From the NCBI GenBank assembly GCA_900708905.1, contig CAADRB010000017.1:679394-743393 (forward strand): 64,000 nt of DNA, in the 5' to 3' direction. The notes below the pieces were generated by a model. It was not told where the DNA came from and ran no database searches. It saw only the letters and a list, made by a program, of their open reading frames with translations. This document shows, in pieces, positions 39,901-51,823 of this stretch (position 1 is the first letter of the stretch; each line of letters opens with the position of its first letter). Source of the stretch: Hymenolepis diminuta. Its lineage: Eukaryota; Platyhelminthes; Cestoda; Cyclophyllidea; Hymenolepididae. Both the position numbers and the translations under genes were made by a program.

Positions 39901-42038
39901 ATATATTAAATAACCTGTCTAGATTTACTCAAAATAGAAGGGAAGGGGAGCAACTGAATACCGCTGTCGATTAAACAGGTCAAAGCCGACTTGTTAAGTT
40001 TAACTAATAAATTTAAGTTTGAAGCCTTAGTTCCTGTGTAATATTTTTTGTCCTCAGTGTTCAAAGCTTATTGACCAGGATGGAGAAAATGAGTGGTTGG
40101 ACATACCGTCTCGATAATCTGTCTTTTTCTAATAGCTAGAATCCGCGTATTAATGCTGCCTTAGGTGCTTTTAACATAGTCGAGCTCACTTGAAATAAAT
40201 ATTAAATCTGTTTGAAACCGATGTGATATTAATATTTAATTTACTATTTTCTTCAGTTACATCTACATTCCATGGATGGAGGTGATTAATAAGATATTCT
40301 GCAGAGATAAAGAAAAGGAAGAACACAAATTGAGTCCTCTAATCGGTAAATTCAGTGTTATTTGTGGTGCCCTGTTTTCCTTCATTTTCGTTCTTACGTA
40401 CCATCACTGGACCAAAGGAAATAGTGAGTTGTCATCATCATAATGAAATATAATTGACACATACCGAAAATATTTTGAATTAAGCTTCTGTATTTGAAAT
40501 CACTACTAATCTCTTAGTTCTTTTCAATAACCATTTTCACTGTTGCCCGCAGTAAAACAAAAAAATATACAATTATTAGGTATGAAAACAGCTGAAAGCG
40601 ATTAACGGAGAGGTGATCAAAAAGTTGCGCAGACCAACGTCAAGGTATCAAAAGATACTACTCCATTTACAATACAATATTTAATAAATGAGCAGCTCGC
40701 ATTACAATATACAAATTTCATAATTTGTTCCCTGGACTGAAGCAAATGCTCGTATTACCATGTTCAGTGCCTATCAAGAAGAAAAAAATCCAGAAAAACC
40801 GGTCCTGCTACTTCCATTCATTTTTCTTCCAATAGCCGAGCAGGCAAAATGATCTCACATTATATGTTTAACGGCTTATTGTTTTAGCATGACAGAGATG
40901 AGATAGCTAGAAATTTTAAGGTGACTGAGCTCCGCAAGCTGTGTTCGAAAAGATATAACTATTTATTTTCGTTTGTAAAGCATGGTTATCATATGCTTAC
41001 TATCCGCTTTATTACTCACGACAATGTAAAAATTTTACACCATTTAAGTATGGATGGTGCATGGATACGCGAAATTGCAAAATAAGCCAGAAAAGGATGA
41101 AAGAGGGGTTAGAATACTGAGCGTTCTACACTGTTCGAACTCTAAAGGCATTGAGTTATTTACTTTCTCATAAGATATATAATTCAATATGTAATATGTA
41201 AACCTTTCGAAGCTTAATTTTCGTGGTATGATCGCCGGATTTCGATATTTGGAGTTACCTGAAGAGTTGATTCAGCTAAGTGTTTGGTCACATTGCATAG
41301 ACTTATTAGCATCTTCTTAGAGCCCCGACCAGATAATGAGACTAGCAAAGGAATTTTAAACATGGAAGAGCTCACTAGAGTTCAGTTTACTTATTAAAAT
41401 AAGAATATTTCTACGAATTGCTATTCCTACGTGTAATAACTTGTGTGATCTGAATCAATGAGTGATAGGGAAATAGAACTTGCTGCTCTAACATAATAAA
41501 CAAAGAATTTAATTTTTATGGTAAAGCGGATACACCATTTCGATACACGATACGAGTTCTGATTTATTTAAAAGCGTTCAAGTGCCAATTGATCCATCTC
41601 AAATATTTTTGCAGGTATACTAAGTAATAATCCTACTTATTTCCGTATTTACGTGTATTATAGTACAAATTTTCCGCTCTTAAACTGCATGCGTCTATGT
41701 TTTAGAAATTTGGGTTATACTCAGTTTCTCCCTTTGGCTTGGCGAGAGAATTGTCATACAATATTGCAGAAAGCACAAAACAAGCAGATATTTGGTGAGT
41801 TGCAATGCAATATGCCATTATATTAGGCAAATGACTTTAAGCGTATGTCCTTCAAACTATCAATCCTCTTGTTGGTGTGATTTCTAACAGGGGGAGCGCC
41901 TTTCACCAGCGTGGGAACATCGTATTCAAACTGGAGCCTGTGCTTTACTTCAAGCTGTAAATATGATGAGCTTCTTCTATTTTGTAACTAATTATACGAC
42001 CGGTCATTTCGTGATGAAAACCATGCTTACACATCCCT
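33942..42038 (+). CDS. HHAT: Hedgehog acyltransferase (HHAT/Rasp) homologue, copy A
   Basis: MBOAT-family ER membrane enzyme; the family N-palmitoylates the N-terminal Cys of Hedgehog ligands. Ten exons: 33942-34032, 34079-34137, 34178-34288, 34325-34525, 37076-37303, 38772-39277, 39663-39698, 40257-40423, 41706-41794, 41891-42038. All are GT-AG with matching phases, giving 545 codons before a final exon. The start MIKVSTIEL matches copy B and the human N-terminal membrane segment. Family landmarks in order are RRILWGFE, FTNVLMSASFITF, WRKFDIGLYNIL and YYIYIPW, FVLTYHHWTKG, SLWLGERI and LSPAWEHRI. Asp402 and His461 align with catalytic Asp339 and His379 of human HHAT. HHATL lacks this His, so an active enzyme is likely. 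The usual WHG is replaced by HHW. The first three introns are 46, 40 and 36 nt; later ones reach 2.5 kb. The last exon is uncertain (see 51.8 kb). Confidence 0.88.
36445..36625 (+). repeat. tRNA-derived SINE-like element
   Basis: The 5' part reads TGGTGGCGTAGTGTTTAACG, which resembles a pol III A box, followed by GGGTGCACAACC, which resembles a B box. After it comes the family tail 'GCCAATCACACCGGTTAATT', 'GAATTTGAGTTTCTTACCAG' and 'CCCTACCTTAG', shared with 25.9, 26.9 and 51.7 kb. It lies in the fourth intron of HHAT copy A. This is the only copy here with a visible head. Confidence 0.6.
39790..40030. repeat. Dispersed repeat, copy 1 (pair with 42.6 kb)
   Basis: Blocks 'GCTAACTGGGATGCCTACAA', 'TATTAAACAACTAGCCG' and 'GGGAAGGGGAGCAACTGAAT' correspond in order to 42,640-42,800. 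It lies in the intron between exons 7 and 8 of HHAT copy A. Confidence 0.55.
40600..40870. repeat. Old dispersed repeat (family of 27.4 and 43.6 kb)
   Basis: 'CAACGTCAAGGTATCAAA', then 'ACAAATTTCATAATTTGTTC', then 'CTGAAGCAAATGCTCGTATT' follow the order of the 43.6 kb copy. It lies in the intron before exon 9 of HHAT copy A. Confidence 0.5.
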
Positions 42039-42529
42039 GTAAGTTAATTCATCAGATTTATTTAATTTCTTTGCATAACTGGTTTAATGAAATCATTTAC
42101 AGTGATAAACAACATATTTTACATTTCTCAATCATTATGAAGCATCTGAGAATGGTAAAATGGGCATAATAAATGATTGAGAAAGGAGAAATTCGGATAA
42201 GGAATATAAAATGCTCCTAAATCAAATTTGCGGTTCCCCGGGTTTCGTTCCTTTATTACTCAAACAATATACTGCGCTTTGTTGCAGCGTAATAGTCAAA
42301 ACCTTAAAGTAGCATTCGATCCATAGGTTCGATATAATAATTTCAATCCTCCATGTTCCCAGTTGACTGACCGGTATAGGTACAGTATCAGATAGCCAAA
42401 ATTAACTTTTGTAAAATGACTGACGCTAGTTCGGAAGTTTTTTTATTTAGCGTCTACGTAAAGTTGTTTACTTTTGACTTTTAGTCGTTCTTTGCATTCG
42501 ATTTCAAAACCTGCGTGCATTTATGCTTT

Positions 42530-42860
42530 TCGTTCCAAGTGCCTTTAGTTAAAGCGAGGTGCTTCGTTACCAGTGTCGCCAGTTCATGCGGCTAATTACG
42601 ACCAATTTGGCCGTTGCGGCATACAACTTGCGCTTCCTTCCGCTAAGCGGGATGGCCACATTATTAAGCCGCTAACCGCAAAATTTGGGATATCTAAGTC
42701 TACACCCCGGGGCTGCTAAATTGCCAACCCTAATGGAACTGCAATTGAAGGACGAGAGAGCAACTGAATCAATCTGTTGGGTGAACCAAGAATAAAACTG
42801 TGTTATCAATATAATAAACTGTCTACGAATAGCTAAGCTAGACTGACATCTCCGAATTAC
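42530..42860. repeat. Dispersed repeat, copy 2 (pair with 39.8 kb)
   Basis: Blocks 'GCTAAGCGGGATGGCCACAT', 'TATTAAGCCGCTAACCGC' and 'GAGAGCAACTGAATCAATC' mirror the copy at 39.8-40.0 kb. It sits about 500 bp downstream of HHAT copy A exon 10. Confidence 0.55.
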
Positions 42861-43589
42861 AGAAGAAAATGCAAGGTAGTGGACACCAGGGAATGCTTGC
42901 AGATTAAGGAGAGGTCGCCGTCAGTTTGGGTGATCAATGAAGTCCATATAAAAATCGCTTATAATTAAGAATTTGGTCTTGATTCTTTGATAATTACAGA
43001 GACTATGACATTTGAGTTCACACTCCGTTTTTAGAATTCAAAAAGAAGTACTACGACTAGGATGCGTTCAAAGATTAACATCAATTTATCGAAAAACTAA
43101 TACGATTTTGTCCTTTGCGTACAGATGACTTCATTGTTATTGTTATAGCCAGGTGAAATTAGGATTCGTTCAAAACCCGTTTTGAATAACGGAAATAATT
43201 CAAGCAACTGCACTGACAGAAAAGAAGGTGAATATTCGTTAATCGCCATTACTTTTGTCAACTCTTCTGCAGATGAGTACCGGTGATTGATATTCTCGAA
43301 TCCGTTTCTTTTGTAATACCAAGAGAGATAATAGGAAGTGTATTAGTTTTAATCTCGAATCTCCCTTATTCCATCTGGTTTAGTTCATTTAATCTTATTA
43401 ATATAATTATTTAATCCTTATATTTAAATATCAATTTTAGCATTTTACAAAGAGTTTAAACCGTCAAAAATTAAAGATAGAATATATTGTCTATTATTAA
43501 ATTCTATTTTAAAATAGAAACATTTGAAATAGTTTTTAATTTTACTTGCATTATTGTTGTTACCCACATTAGTACGAAAAGTGCAATTA

Positions 43590-43870
43590 CAATCGGTTAA
43601 AATGAAAGTTAGCAAATGATAAAGGAATGAGATTCAAAAAGATGCAGGAATCAACGTCATGGTATCAAAGAGTCTTAATTAATTTAATTTTTGAATTCGA
43701 GTTGTACAAAATTAGCCAAATATGTGGTTCACGTTTCAAAATCTATGTGTCATGATTGCAGCAAATGCTTATCTGCGATGCCCAATACCTTTAGACTGGC
43801 TTTTCTACTTCAATTCAGTTTTTCTTTCAATGGTTGAGAAGACAAAACGATATTATACAGATATTCAGCA
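43590..43870. repeat. Old dispersed repeat (family of 27.4 and 40.6 kb)
   Basis: Contains 'CAACGTCATGGTATCAAAGA', 'TTTTTGAATTCGAGTTGTAC' and 'GCAGCAAATGCTTATC'. The 83-codon open frame starting at 43,722 falls inside the repeat and is not treated as a gene. Confidence 0.55.
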
Positions 43871-44103
43871 GCTTACAGTATTAGTATTAGCAGAGGTGAG
43901 AGATTTAACACGTATAATTCTTTTTGAGAGAGGAATAGAATTCAATCAGATTGGGCATCTAAGGTTTGAATAGAATAAATTGCATTATATTAAGGAATAA
44001 AATAAGAAAGTTATCTGAATGAAAGAAGAATGCTTAAGAATATATCCTGCCATTCTGTGGCGAAAAGGAAGAGAAACCGATTTAGTTTTTGATTGATAAT
44101 AAT

Positions 44104-44123
44104 ATGATGATGATGATGATGAT
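44104..44123. repeat. (ATG)n microsatellite
   Basis: About six to seven tandem ATG units. Confidence 0.9.
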
Positions 44124-45718
44124 AAAAGTGATTCGAAAACAACTTATCGATAAAATAAACAGGCGCTCGATTGAATAAAGACAATACATTTCAAATTTAC
44201 ATCATCACTGCACTGTAAAGAATTGTACTGTCAAAAGCGTTGCATTTTCTTTTTCATTTTGAAGTATTTTGTTTTTTTGTGATATTAATTTCTTTGATTG
44301 CATCTCTTTCTAATATATTTAATTTTACATTTTAGTGAATTTCATTGTCATATTGTGCATATCGTACAGTGGTCAACAATTACCGTACATCGAGACAAAG
44401 AAAATTATGTCAAAAATTTATGGTTAGGAGTACTTGTTTTCTTTATCAGTAAAAAATACAACACATTTTGAGGAAAATATCTAAGCAAACAAGTCTTTTC
44501 ATTACTTCCCTTGAAACTCAAATTTTCTAAGCCTATTGCAAGCTCTTTAATCTGAATAGAGAGAATGGAGCCGTTTTTATGAGAAATACTCTTTCACCAA
44601 CTCCTCTCGCCTAGTTGACCTCAATTAACCACATTGAATGTACGCCACTCGATCTCATGACCTCTGATACGACAAACGTTGATCATTGCATCAACGGTGC
44701 AGAGGATTTGAGTAAAACAACTCGTTTCAATTTATTTATTGACCACGAACAAAGGGACATTTTAAACGTAACCTCTTAACGATGGAAATACTATGAGATA
44801 TGTTTACTCAATTTATTACACTTCTATCTCCACTAAGTTTGCATAAATTTTTAAATATTAATTTTTAATTAACGTTGATAAAAAACAGAACTTGGATGAT
44901 CCATTGAAATGTTCATCTAAGATGGCTTTCGATGAACATAAAGTAATCAGATTTCCTTATCTACCGTACGGAGTGGTTGTTGCAATACTGTGACTTAATC
45001 GCAATCACTTTCTTATTTACTTGTTTTCTCTGTATCTAACAGCTGGTGGTATTTTCACCATCTGTGTGATTCACTGATCGTTCAGAGAACAAGTCTGGAG
45101 TCGGTAGTTGCCGTTGATAAGTCAAACGTTCTAATTACTAACTACACTTTACATCTGTAATTTTGGGCATTCAATCAAGTGGATGTGCTTAGAGTTCCTT
45201 TTTCATCTTTCTTGGTGTACTTCAGATTTATTACTAATTTATGACTCATAAATAATCAAACCAACACATCCGGAGATTTAAGTTTCAAGTTCTTCATCTG
45301 AAAGCAGATTTTCTTACTGAATAAACTGGGTTGCATTATAAATAAAAATTTTATTGTTATTTCGGTATTCACGACCAATTACTAGGTATTGGAGAGAGAA
45401 AAATGTAATTAAGTACTGAACTTAGACTGAATGTGAACGCTAGAAATTAGATTCAATTTTAACTAGGCTACTTAAATCTGAAAGTAGAATCATTATTTCC
45501 GCTTATTTAAGAGGCCATTTAGGATCAGACTGGTGCTTTCATAGACAACTCAGATTAATTAGAAAATCCCACAAGAGTAGATAGTAATCCTCACAAAAGT
45601 TAATGGACCATCCAGAGTGGCTACGTAAATATCTATCTGTGTTTTCGATCACACGGCAGGGAATACGCTAACGTAAATCACAAAACGCAAATACCCTTTG
45701 CCTCCCTTCTAGTTAAGT

Positions 45719-45964
45719 TTAAATTTCCCAGACATCGAGATAATCGATTGTAATATTTTGAAATTTCTCAAATTCCAATACGGATGTTTTGTAGTATATG
45801 CTGTTAATGATCTTTCCTTCATTAGGTTCTTTCGCAACGGGAAAAACAAGATTTTGTAAATTGTCCGCTAATGTTGTTCTATACAGATGTTCTCTCAGAG
45901 CTTCTCCTTTACTAATATTATTATCACATTTGCAGATGTTTAGTGTATATAATTGAATTTCCAA
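45719..45964 (-). CDS. Hypothetical 81-aa open frame, unrecognised
   Basis: It starts MEIQLYTLNICKCDNN and has a protein-like composition with ALREHLYRTTLADNL and an acidic end ITIDYLDVWEI. No domain is recognised. Splice sites around it are not convincing. It could be a retroelement or gene remnant. Confidence 0.2.
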   Translation of the reverse strand: MEIQLYTLNICKCDNNISKGEALREHLYRTTLADNLQNLVFPVAKEPNEGKIINSIYYKTSVLEFEKFQNITIDYLDVWEI

Positions 45965-47909
45965 TCGTCGACGAACACGTTGACTTAAGTAAAAAATAGG
46001 CTATTTCAGGTAGAATGCTAGAATGGATCCAAAATTCGGTCATTTTATCTCATAAGTTCCATGGAAATCAGTCGAAGTTTAGACACAAAGGATGTACGTT
46101 TCATTTTCAGGGCCCTAGAGGGCTTCCGGTATGCGGAAGAAAATGTTCAACCGAGCTGGTGTTAATAATTCGGATAATTGTTTGCATTGCCAATCAGAAA
46201 ATTCATGGTCGTTATGAAATTAGTCCGCTTCAATTTGTCTTATCTTTAACGCAGGTTCTTAAACTTCAGTTTAATTCGATTTTAAATAGTTTTTGAAAGC
46301 TCCAAAGAGTATTAGGATCAGATTTCAATGTCATTTTAAGTTGCTCCTGAAAGGTTAGCGCAACCTAGTCTGGTTGGTGCAAAATAATAAAGAATAAAAA
46401 ATATTGTTAGGCTTAATTCATTTTGTCTTGCTTTATGCAGTTTACATCCTTCTTTGGTAGGAAATACTTTTGTAAATGAAGGAAAGGCATAGATATTATT
46501 GATGAAATCTCCTTTGTATCGATGTATGGAATCTGTTGAACACTGTATTCAACACATATTGAAATGATGAAGTACCCTAAAATGGAGAAAATTAGCTTCT
46601 TGTTAACTAAGAAAATAATAAACATGGCATGTTTCAAAACGGTAAAACAAAATACTGCAAAATCACGCGATAATATTCGCTGGTTATGAAGGGCAGGACT
46701 GAATGGCAGGGGAAAAACGGAAAGTAAAACAGCCCTTTGAAAAGATTTTACTTGTAAAAAGCAGAGCAATTTCTGCACATGCTTGTGTTGTTATTTTTGT
46801 GCTTTTATTTCTGAATAATCCTACAATTGCTAATTATTTACTGCATTGAAACATCTCGTTTCTTGTGACAGTGCTGTTTTTGCTCATTAAGCTCAATATC
46901 ACTTTTGACTTTTATCAATGGTGTCTAAAGTGGAGCCGTATGATAACATTGACGACCATGGAGTTATCTGATTGGTTAGATCTGTAAACTGAACACTTCT
47001 GTATGGAATGTATCCATGTTGTGGCTATGTAGTAGTGTTAATTCAAAAATAACTTTTCTGTTCCTTTGTCGTTTTTCATTAAGTGGGTTACTTAAATTTA
47101 ACTTGGGTCTTGCATATTAATTTTCATTAAATTTACTCAATCATTAATACTATTGATTAATATTTATGTTGGGTATTAATTTTGTGCCTTTACTTACAAA
47201 TAATAAATGATGCCAATGTTTGATAACAGAACAAAATAATCCATGTATTTTCATTTATCATTTAGTAAATGGAAAGTAAGTTTTTTTCTATCTGTAATTA
47301 GGACCTTCTTGATAAATATCCCGTCTTCTACAGTATTAGTTACTATATCGGTTTGATAAAAATTCTTCTCCTGGATAGTACTAAAGTAGGCTTGAAAATA
47401 CTGCTTCATTTTTCTACACTTAAACGATATGTCCTCCTCTATTGGTTACTTTGAAATTTCATTTGAAGAAGTTTAAGTTTGATTTTTTCAAGAATATGTT
47501 GTGAAACTCTATCGTTACTGTTGGTATTAAACTCCTTCAACTGTCCCAATTCTAGAAGCTTTAAAGACAGAGGGTTTAACTGTCAAGGGTGACACTCACT
47601 TGACCAATTTCGAAATGTGGGTTAAGTTAATTTCATTCGGAATATGTCTACACTTTCTCCTGCATTAGCTGGTTACCTGGTTTAATCCAGTATTAAATTG
47701 CAAATCTAATGGAACAAATTGCTCTACCCACTTCTTCCAAAGTTGAGAACATTAAAGCTGCACGTCCGATTGTTTGACTTTTGGAGTGAACAAAGAGAGA
47801 AAATTTGTATTTGTTGATAAATTTCATACATTTTTTCCACTCTGATCATGTGGCGATAGTGGATATGACTGAATTATGCAATCACCAAAATTAATTCGGA
47901 AGAAAGTTG

Positions 47910-48295
47910 TGTGGGGTGCACAACGATAACAAGGCTGATTGAATCATGTGCGTTAGAACTCACCACGGAAAGTGTGGCATGTAACCGGTTGCGTTGAGAA
48001 CAAGCGCGGTCGTGCGTACAGAGACCTCCTCAACCAATCAGCAATCAAGATCCCTGCAGCCTACCGTGGTTTTGTATTTAATGACTAAGCTTTTGGCATA
48101 CATAACAACAAAAAGCAAGGAAGTGGTCAATAAACCCTCTCCACTCACCATCTTTCTGGTTCTTACCACGTTGGGCATAGTTTAGCTAATTTGGGAGTGA
48201 ATTGATAATAGAGGACTCTGCTAGAGGCTGCTTGGACTGCTTAGGAGGATTACTTAGGTGTAGCAAAGAGACTTATTGATGTAGCATCCGCTACA
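47910..48295. mobile_element. Solo LTR, copy 2 (386 bp, 4-bp target duplication)
   Basis: It starts TGTGGGGTGCACAAC and ends GCATCCGCTACA. It has the same length as, and nearly the same sequence as, the copy at 26,096-26,481. It is flanked by GTTG on both sides (47,906-47,909 and 48,296-48,299). The different target duplications show two independent insertions; the high similarity suggests they are recent. Confidence 0.87.
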
Positions 48296-48915
48296 GTTGC
48301 ACAAACTGTTGATTTTCTGTTAAGATTGTTGAAAACTTCCTGTCACCGACTGTCTTTTTAGCAAAATTAACTTAGCACGTCTAAGAAGATGAGAAATAAA
48401 ATGTTTTGTTTTTAATTGAAAATTTGAATAAGTAAGTTAATTAAATCCAAATTTATTCCTTATTTCGATCGTTGGTTTTATCTTTAAAGTGATCACACAC
48501 CCGTATATGTCAACAGTTTATTTATGATATTATTTGCAGTTGCAAAAATCAAACTGGATTTCGTGTCCCGATTTTCAATTGACTCATTTACGCAAATTTT
48601 TGAAATTAATTATCATTACAATAAGAAAAACAATTAAATATCTATGTGAAAAATCATTTTCAAAACATAATTCGCCAATTGTTTTACATTAAAAAGATTA
48701 CAACTTTATATCTTTTTGAAGTTAATTTCGCCATTTTTATCTGAATCGAATTCAGCTCAAATCATCTTTTGATGCAGATCTCAGACATAAATGGGAATTT
48801 ATTTACAAAAACGAAAGTTAACTTGTCGGGACGTTGAAGTTATTCAGAAATACACAATAAATTTCTTGAAATTTAATTTGTTAGAACTCTTGTTGCTCAG
48901 ATGGGTAAATGCCCA

Positions 48916-49390
48916 CAGGGTCACCGGTTTGTTACAGTAACAAAGTGCAGGATTTTTAAAACACCAGCTCTCAAAGGTAGGACACAAAGAGTTGTGTAGG
49001 TCAAAGTATATTGAATAAACCACAATGAGGAATTGAGAGAGTGGGGCAGAGATGAAGGGAGGAGATGAGAGAGAAGTGTATGAGCAGCTAGCTCACAAGC
49101 CTATGTCTGCGTGTGTACGTGAGTGGGAATACAAAGACAGTTTGTCGAGTCACTTGAACAAGGATGAGCGTGAGCGCTTGAGTGCAAGGGTACTTTTAAA
49201 TGAAATGGTACAGCTAATTAAAAAGGAGAATCGATAACCACCTTTAGAGGTGACAGATAGGGATTGAGCCATAGAGACATAAATACATCACTGTGGCTTG
49301 GTGGATGAAAAATCCATGTATTGTCATAAAGAATGTGATCAAAGAATAATTTCGGAAAATGCATGGAGAGCCATCCTTCAAATTAGTCTC
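48916..49390 (-). repeat. CsRn1-like LTR fragment with primer-binding site
   Basis: On the minus strand an LTR-like end (...TGTAACA) is followed by AACCGGTGACCCTG. This is close to the TGGTGACCC primer-binding site of the 19.2 kb element. The LTR body extends to about 49,390 and matches 960-1,310 over its right half. No gag/pol continues below 48.9 kb, so this is a truncated element end. Confidence 0.6.
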
Positions 49391-51589
49391 ACATTTCTAG
49401 AGTGTTTTTTATTGATTAAAACGAAATTTTACGTTGGTTTGTGAATCACCTAGCAAATGAGTGTTTTAAGACTCCACCTACCAATAACATAACGACACGA
49501 AAATTTATGAATGGCTATAACAAAGTTTCTGCGCGGTCAATGTAAAAGTATTTTCGAATATTCAAAATGAATCATTGTAATGAATTAAATGCAAATTAAA
49601 TTTTTCTGCAGTCTATAGATGTGCTTATTAAGAACATATATTATTATTACTGATTTAATCGAAAGCCGACTTACAAGGATGCATTATCATGGCTTTCATC
49701 ATGAACCATCCAGTCTCAAAGTGAGTTACAAAGAAGTAGAAGCCCATCATATTAGCAAGTTGGAGAAAGGCACAAGCTCCGCATCGAATGCGCTGTTCCC
49801 AGGCTGGTGATAAACGTCGCTCCTAGTTATTAAAACAAATTAAAAACAATCATTCGCTCGCGTGAAAAATTTAAAAATTTTTACTAGTATGGAAACATTT
49901 TCGCCTTATAACTCACCAAGTAATCACAAATTCCAAACTTCTTGTTACACTGAATGACCATCCTTTCAATAAACCAGAGGACGAAACTGATCGCAACCCA
50001 GATTTCTAAAAATCATACGTATGAATAAGTCGGTCAGATACTGAAAAATTTCCACTTGGAAGAACCAACATGATAAATGCATTTAAATATATAGTCATAT
50101 CGTTTAACGAAATATTCCCCAATATCAATCACCATTAAACACTTACACAAGGATATTGTATTGTATAATAGGCTTAATGCATATGAAGAAGTAACATTTG
50201 TATGGTGGAAAGAAAATTTGTTCTTGGTTCAGAAATTTAATCCTTCCAAACATTCCAGATTTCATAAATGGTTATCGAAGATATGTAGCTAGTTGGATCG
50301 ATTATATTACCGTCTTTATCATGTGTGCTCCGTTATTTCATTCCCATTTCGTCCTTCTTTACTTATACTAAGAGTCCAGAATGTATTAATAGTAGGTTCA
50401 CAACCTCACTGGACCAAGCTGAAGCTCAAGCCTGCACACAGAGTAGATTAATGGAAAGCCGAAATGGGAGCTTATCGTAGCCATTGGCTAGATCAGGCCT
50501 TGTAATCATCGGTCGCTATCGCTCTGGGTGTAGTCATGAGGACATGAGGCCAAATGGCCGCCTCTTCTCACCATGTGCATTTCTACTTTTAATATATCTT
50601 ATAAGCATTGTGCCCTTTCATATTTACTTTAATTATCTATATAATGTGCCTTAAAAAGATCTCTTTAGACCACACTTCCTGCAAACCGTCAATCTTACTC
50701 GTGTGATCGAAAATATTCAGCATGCTTATTGAATGATGACGTCAATTTTTCATCAGCCCACTTCATTGGCCTTATTATCTAATATGAGAACTGCCATTTT
50801 CAATGACACTCATTCGTACGTTCACATAGTCATACGAACGCCAACCACTAATGCATTCTTGTGCATTATTCCCTTATTCAACGCATTCCTGTTTGTAGTG
50901 TTAGAGTTCTCAGTACGGGACCACATGATGTACTCTCCTTGAGGTACGACGACTTGAGTAGGATTGACCTTCTCCAGTCTATCTAATCTGTCGTAATTGA
51001 TACAATATAATACTATGTGACCTAGACTAGGCGTGTTCTATCTGAAGTCTTCCTGAGGGTTCATACATAGTTCCCAATACGTTACAAAAACCGAAGCATT
51101 CCTCTATCCAATTTGAGTATATAGTATGAACCTATTTTGATCATTAATTATTAGCAGTGGGCAAAATTATAAAGGTTAAATCAATGGTGTCGATTAAAAA
51201 TTACTTCAAATAATCCATTTCACACTTGATTGGAATAAATAGTCCAAATAGTGAAATTGTGGTTAAAATTCGAACAATGCCTAACTGGGATGAAATAATA
51301 AGTGTCTATGTCGATACGTGTATGGCATGGGTTGTTATGCACAATGCAATAGCTTATTTTTGTCACCTTCATTTGCACACATCAGTCAGTATACTTCAGC
51401 CAAAGCCAACCTTATGGATACTGCTAATTAGTTCGATATTTTCTATGAAAAAGAGTCTGCAACCTTTGATCATTACGTTAAGTATCAATGTCGATAGTGG
51501 CTATAGGGCGAAATCGCTAGCACACTTCTATAGGCAACAGGTGTCTCTCAGCGCTCAGCTATTGGAAACGATAAGATCACGACAACAGC

Positions 51590-51800
51590 ACTGAAGACAG
51601 GCGTTCCAGATGTACGAACAAATAGATGCCTGCACAGGTGTAGACATCGACGACCAGACATGATTAACGTCTCACAAAGAAATAGGTCAATGCCCATTGG
51701 TAGCCAACCCCACCGGTCACTTCTGACCAATATGAGGAATGGTAAAATGCAAGTCTCTCGTAAGAGTGGCTTGGAAATCTTATCTTACTTTACTCATAAT
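51590..51800. repeat. Composite repeat: 15.8-kb family followed by SINE-like tail
   Basis: The left part (about 51,640-51,690) matches 15,830-15,870. The right part, 'GCCAACCCCACCGGTCACTT', then 'ATGGTAAAATGCAAGTCTCT', matches the SINE-like tails at 25.9 and 36.5 kb. It lies just left of the candidate last exon of HHAT copy A. Confidence 0.5.
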
Positions 51801-51823
51801 CAAATAAATTAAACTCCCTTTAG

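Larger units (their letters stand above)
42039..51823. other. Repeat-rich stretch between HHAT copies
   Basis: No confident gene. It holds dispersed repeats (42.6, 43.6 kb), a GAT microsatellite, a solo LTR (47.9 kb), an LTR/PBS copy (48.9 kb), and two or three weak open frames. If the 51.8 kb exon belongs to HHAT copy A, most of this is one 9.8-kb intron. Confidence 0.5.

Noticed and set aside
43722..43973. 83-codon plus-strand frame
   Set aside because: Lies within a dispersed repeat shared with 27.4 and 40.6 kb, whose copies do not keep the frame.
46413..46778. Minus-strand 121-codon frame with a hydrophobic stretch beginning FSPALHNQR, vaguely like HHAT exon 10 (LSPAWEHRI)
   Set aside because: Similarity is limited to a few residues, far below that of the other A/B exon pairs, and no matching splice phase was found. 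Treated as chance.
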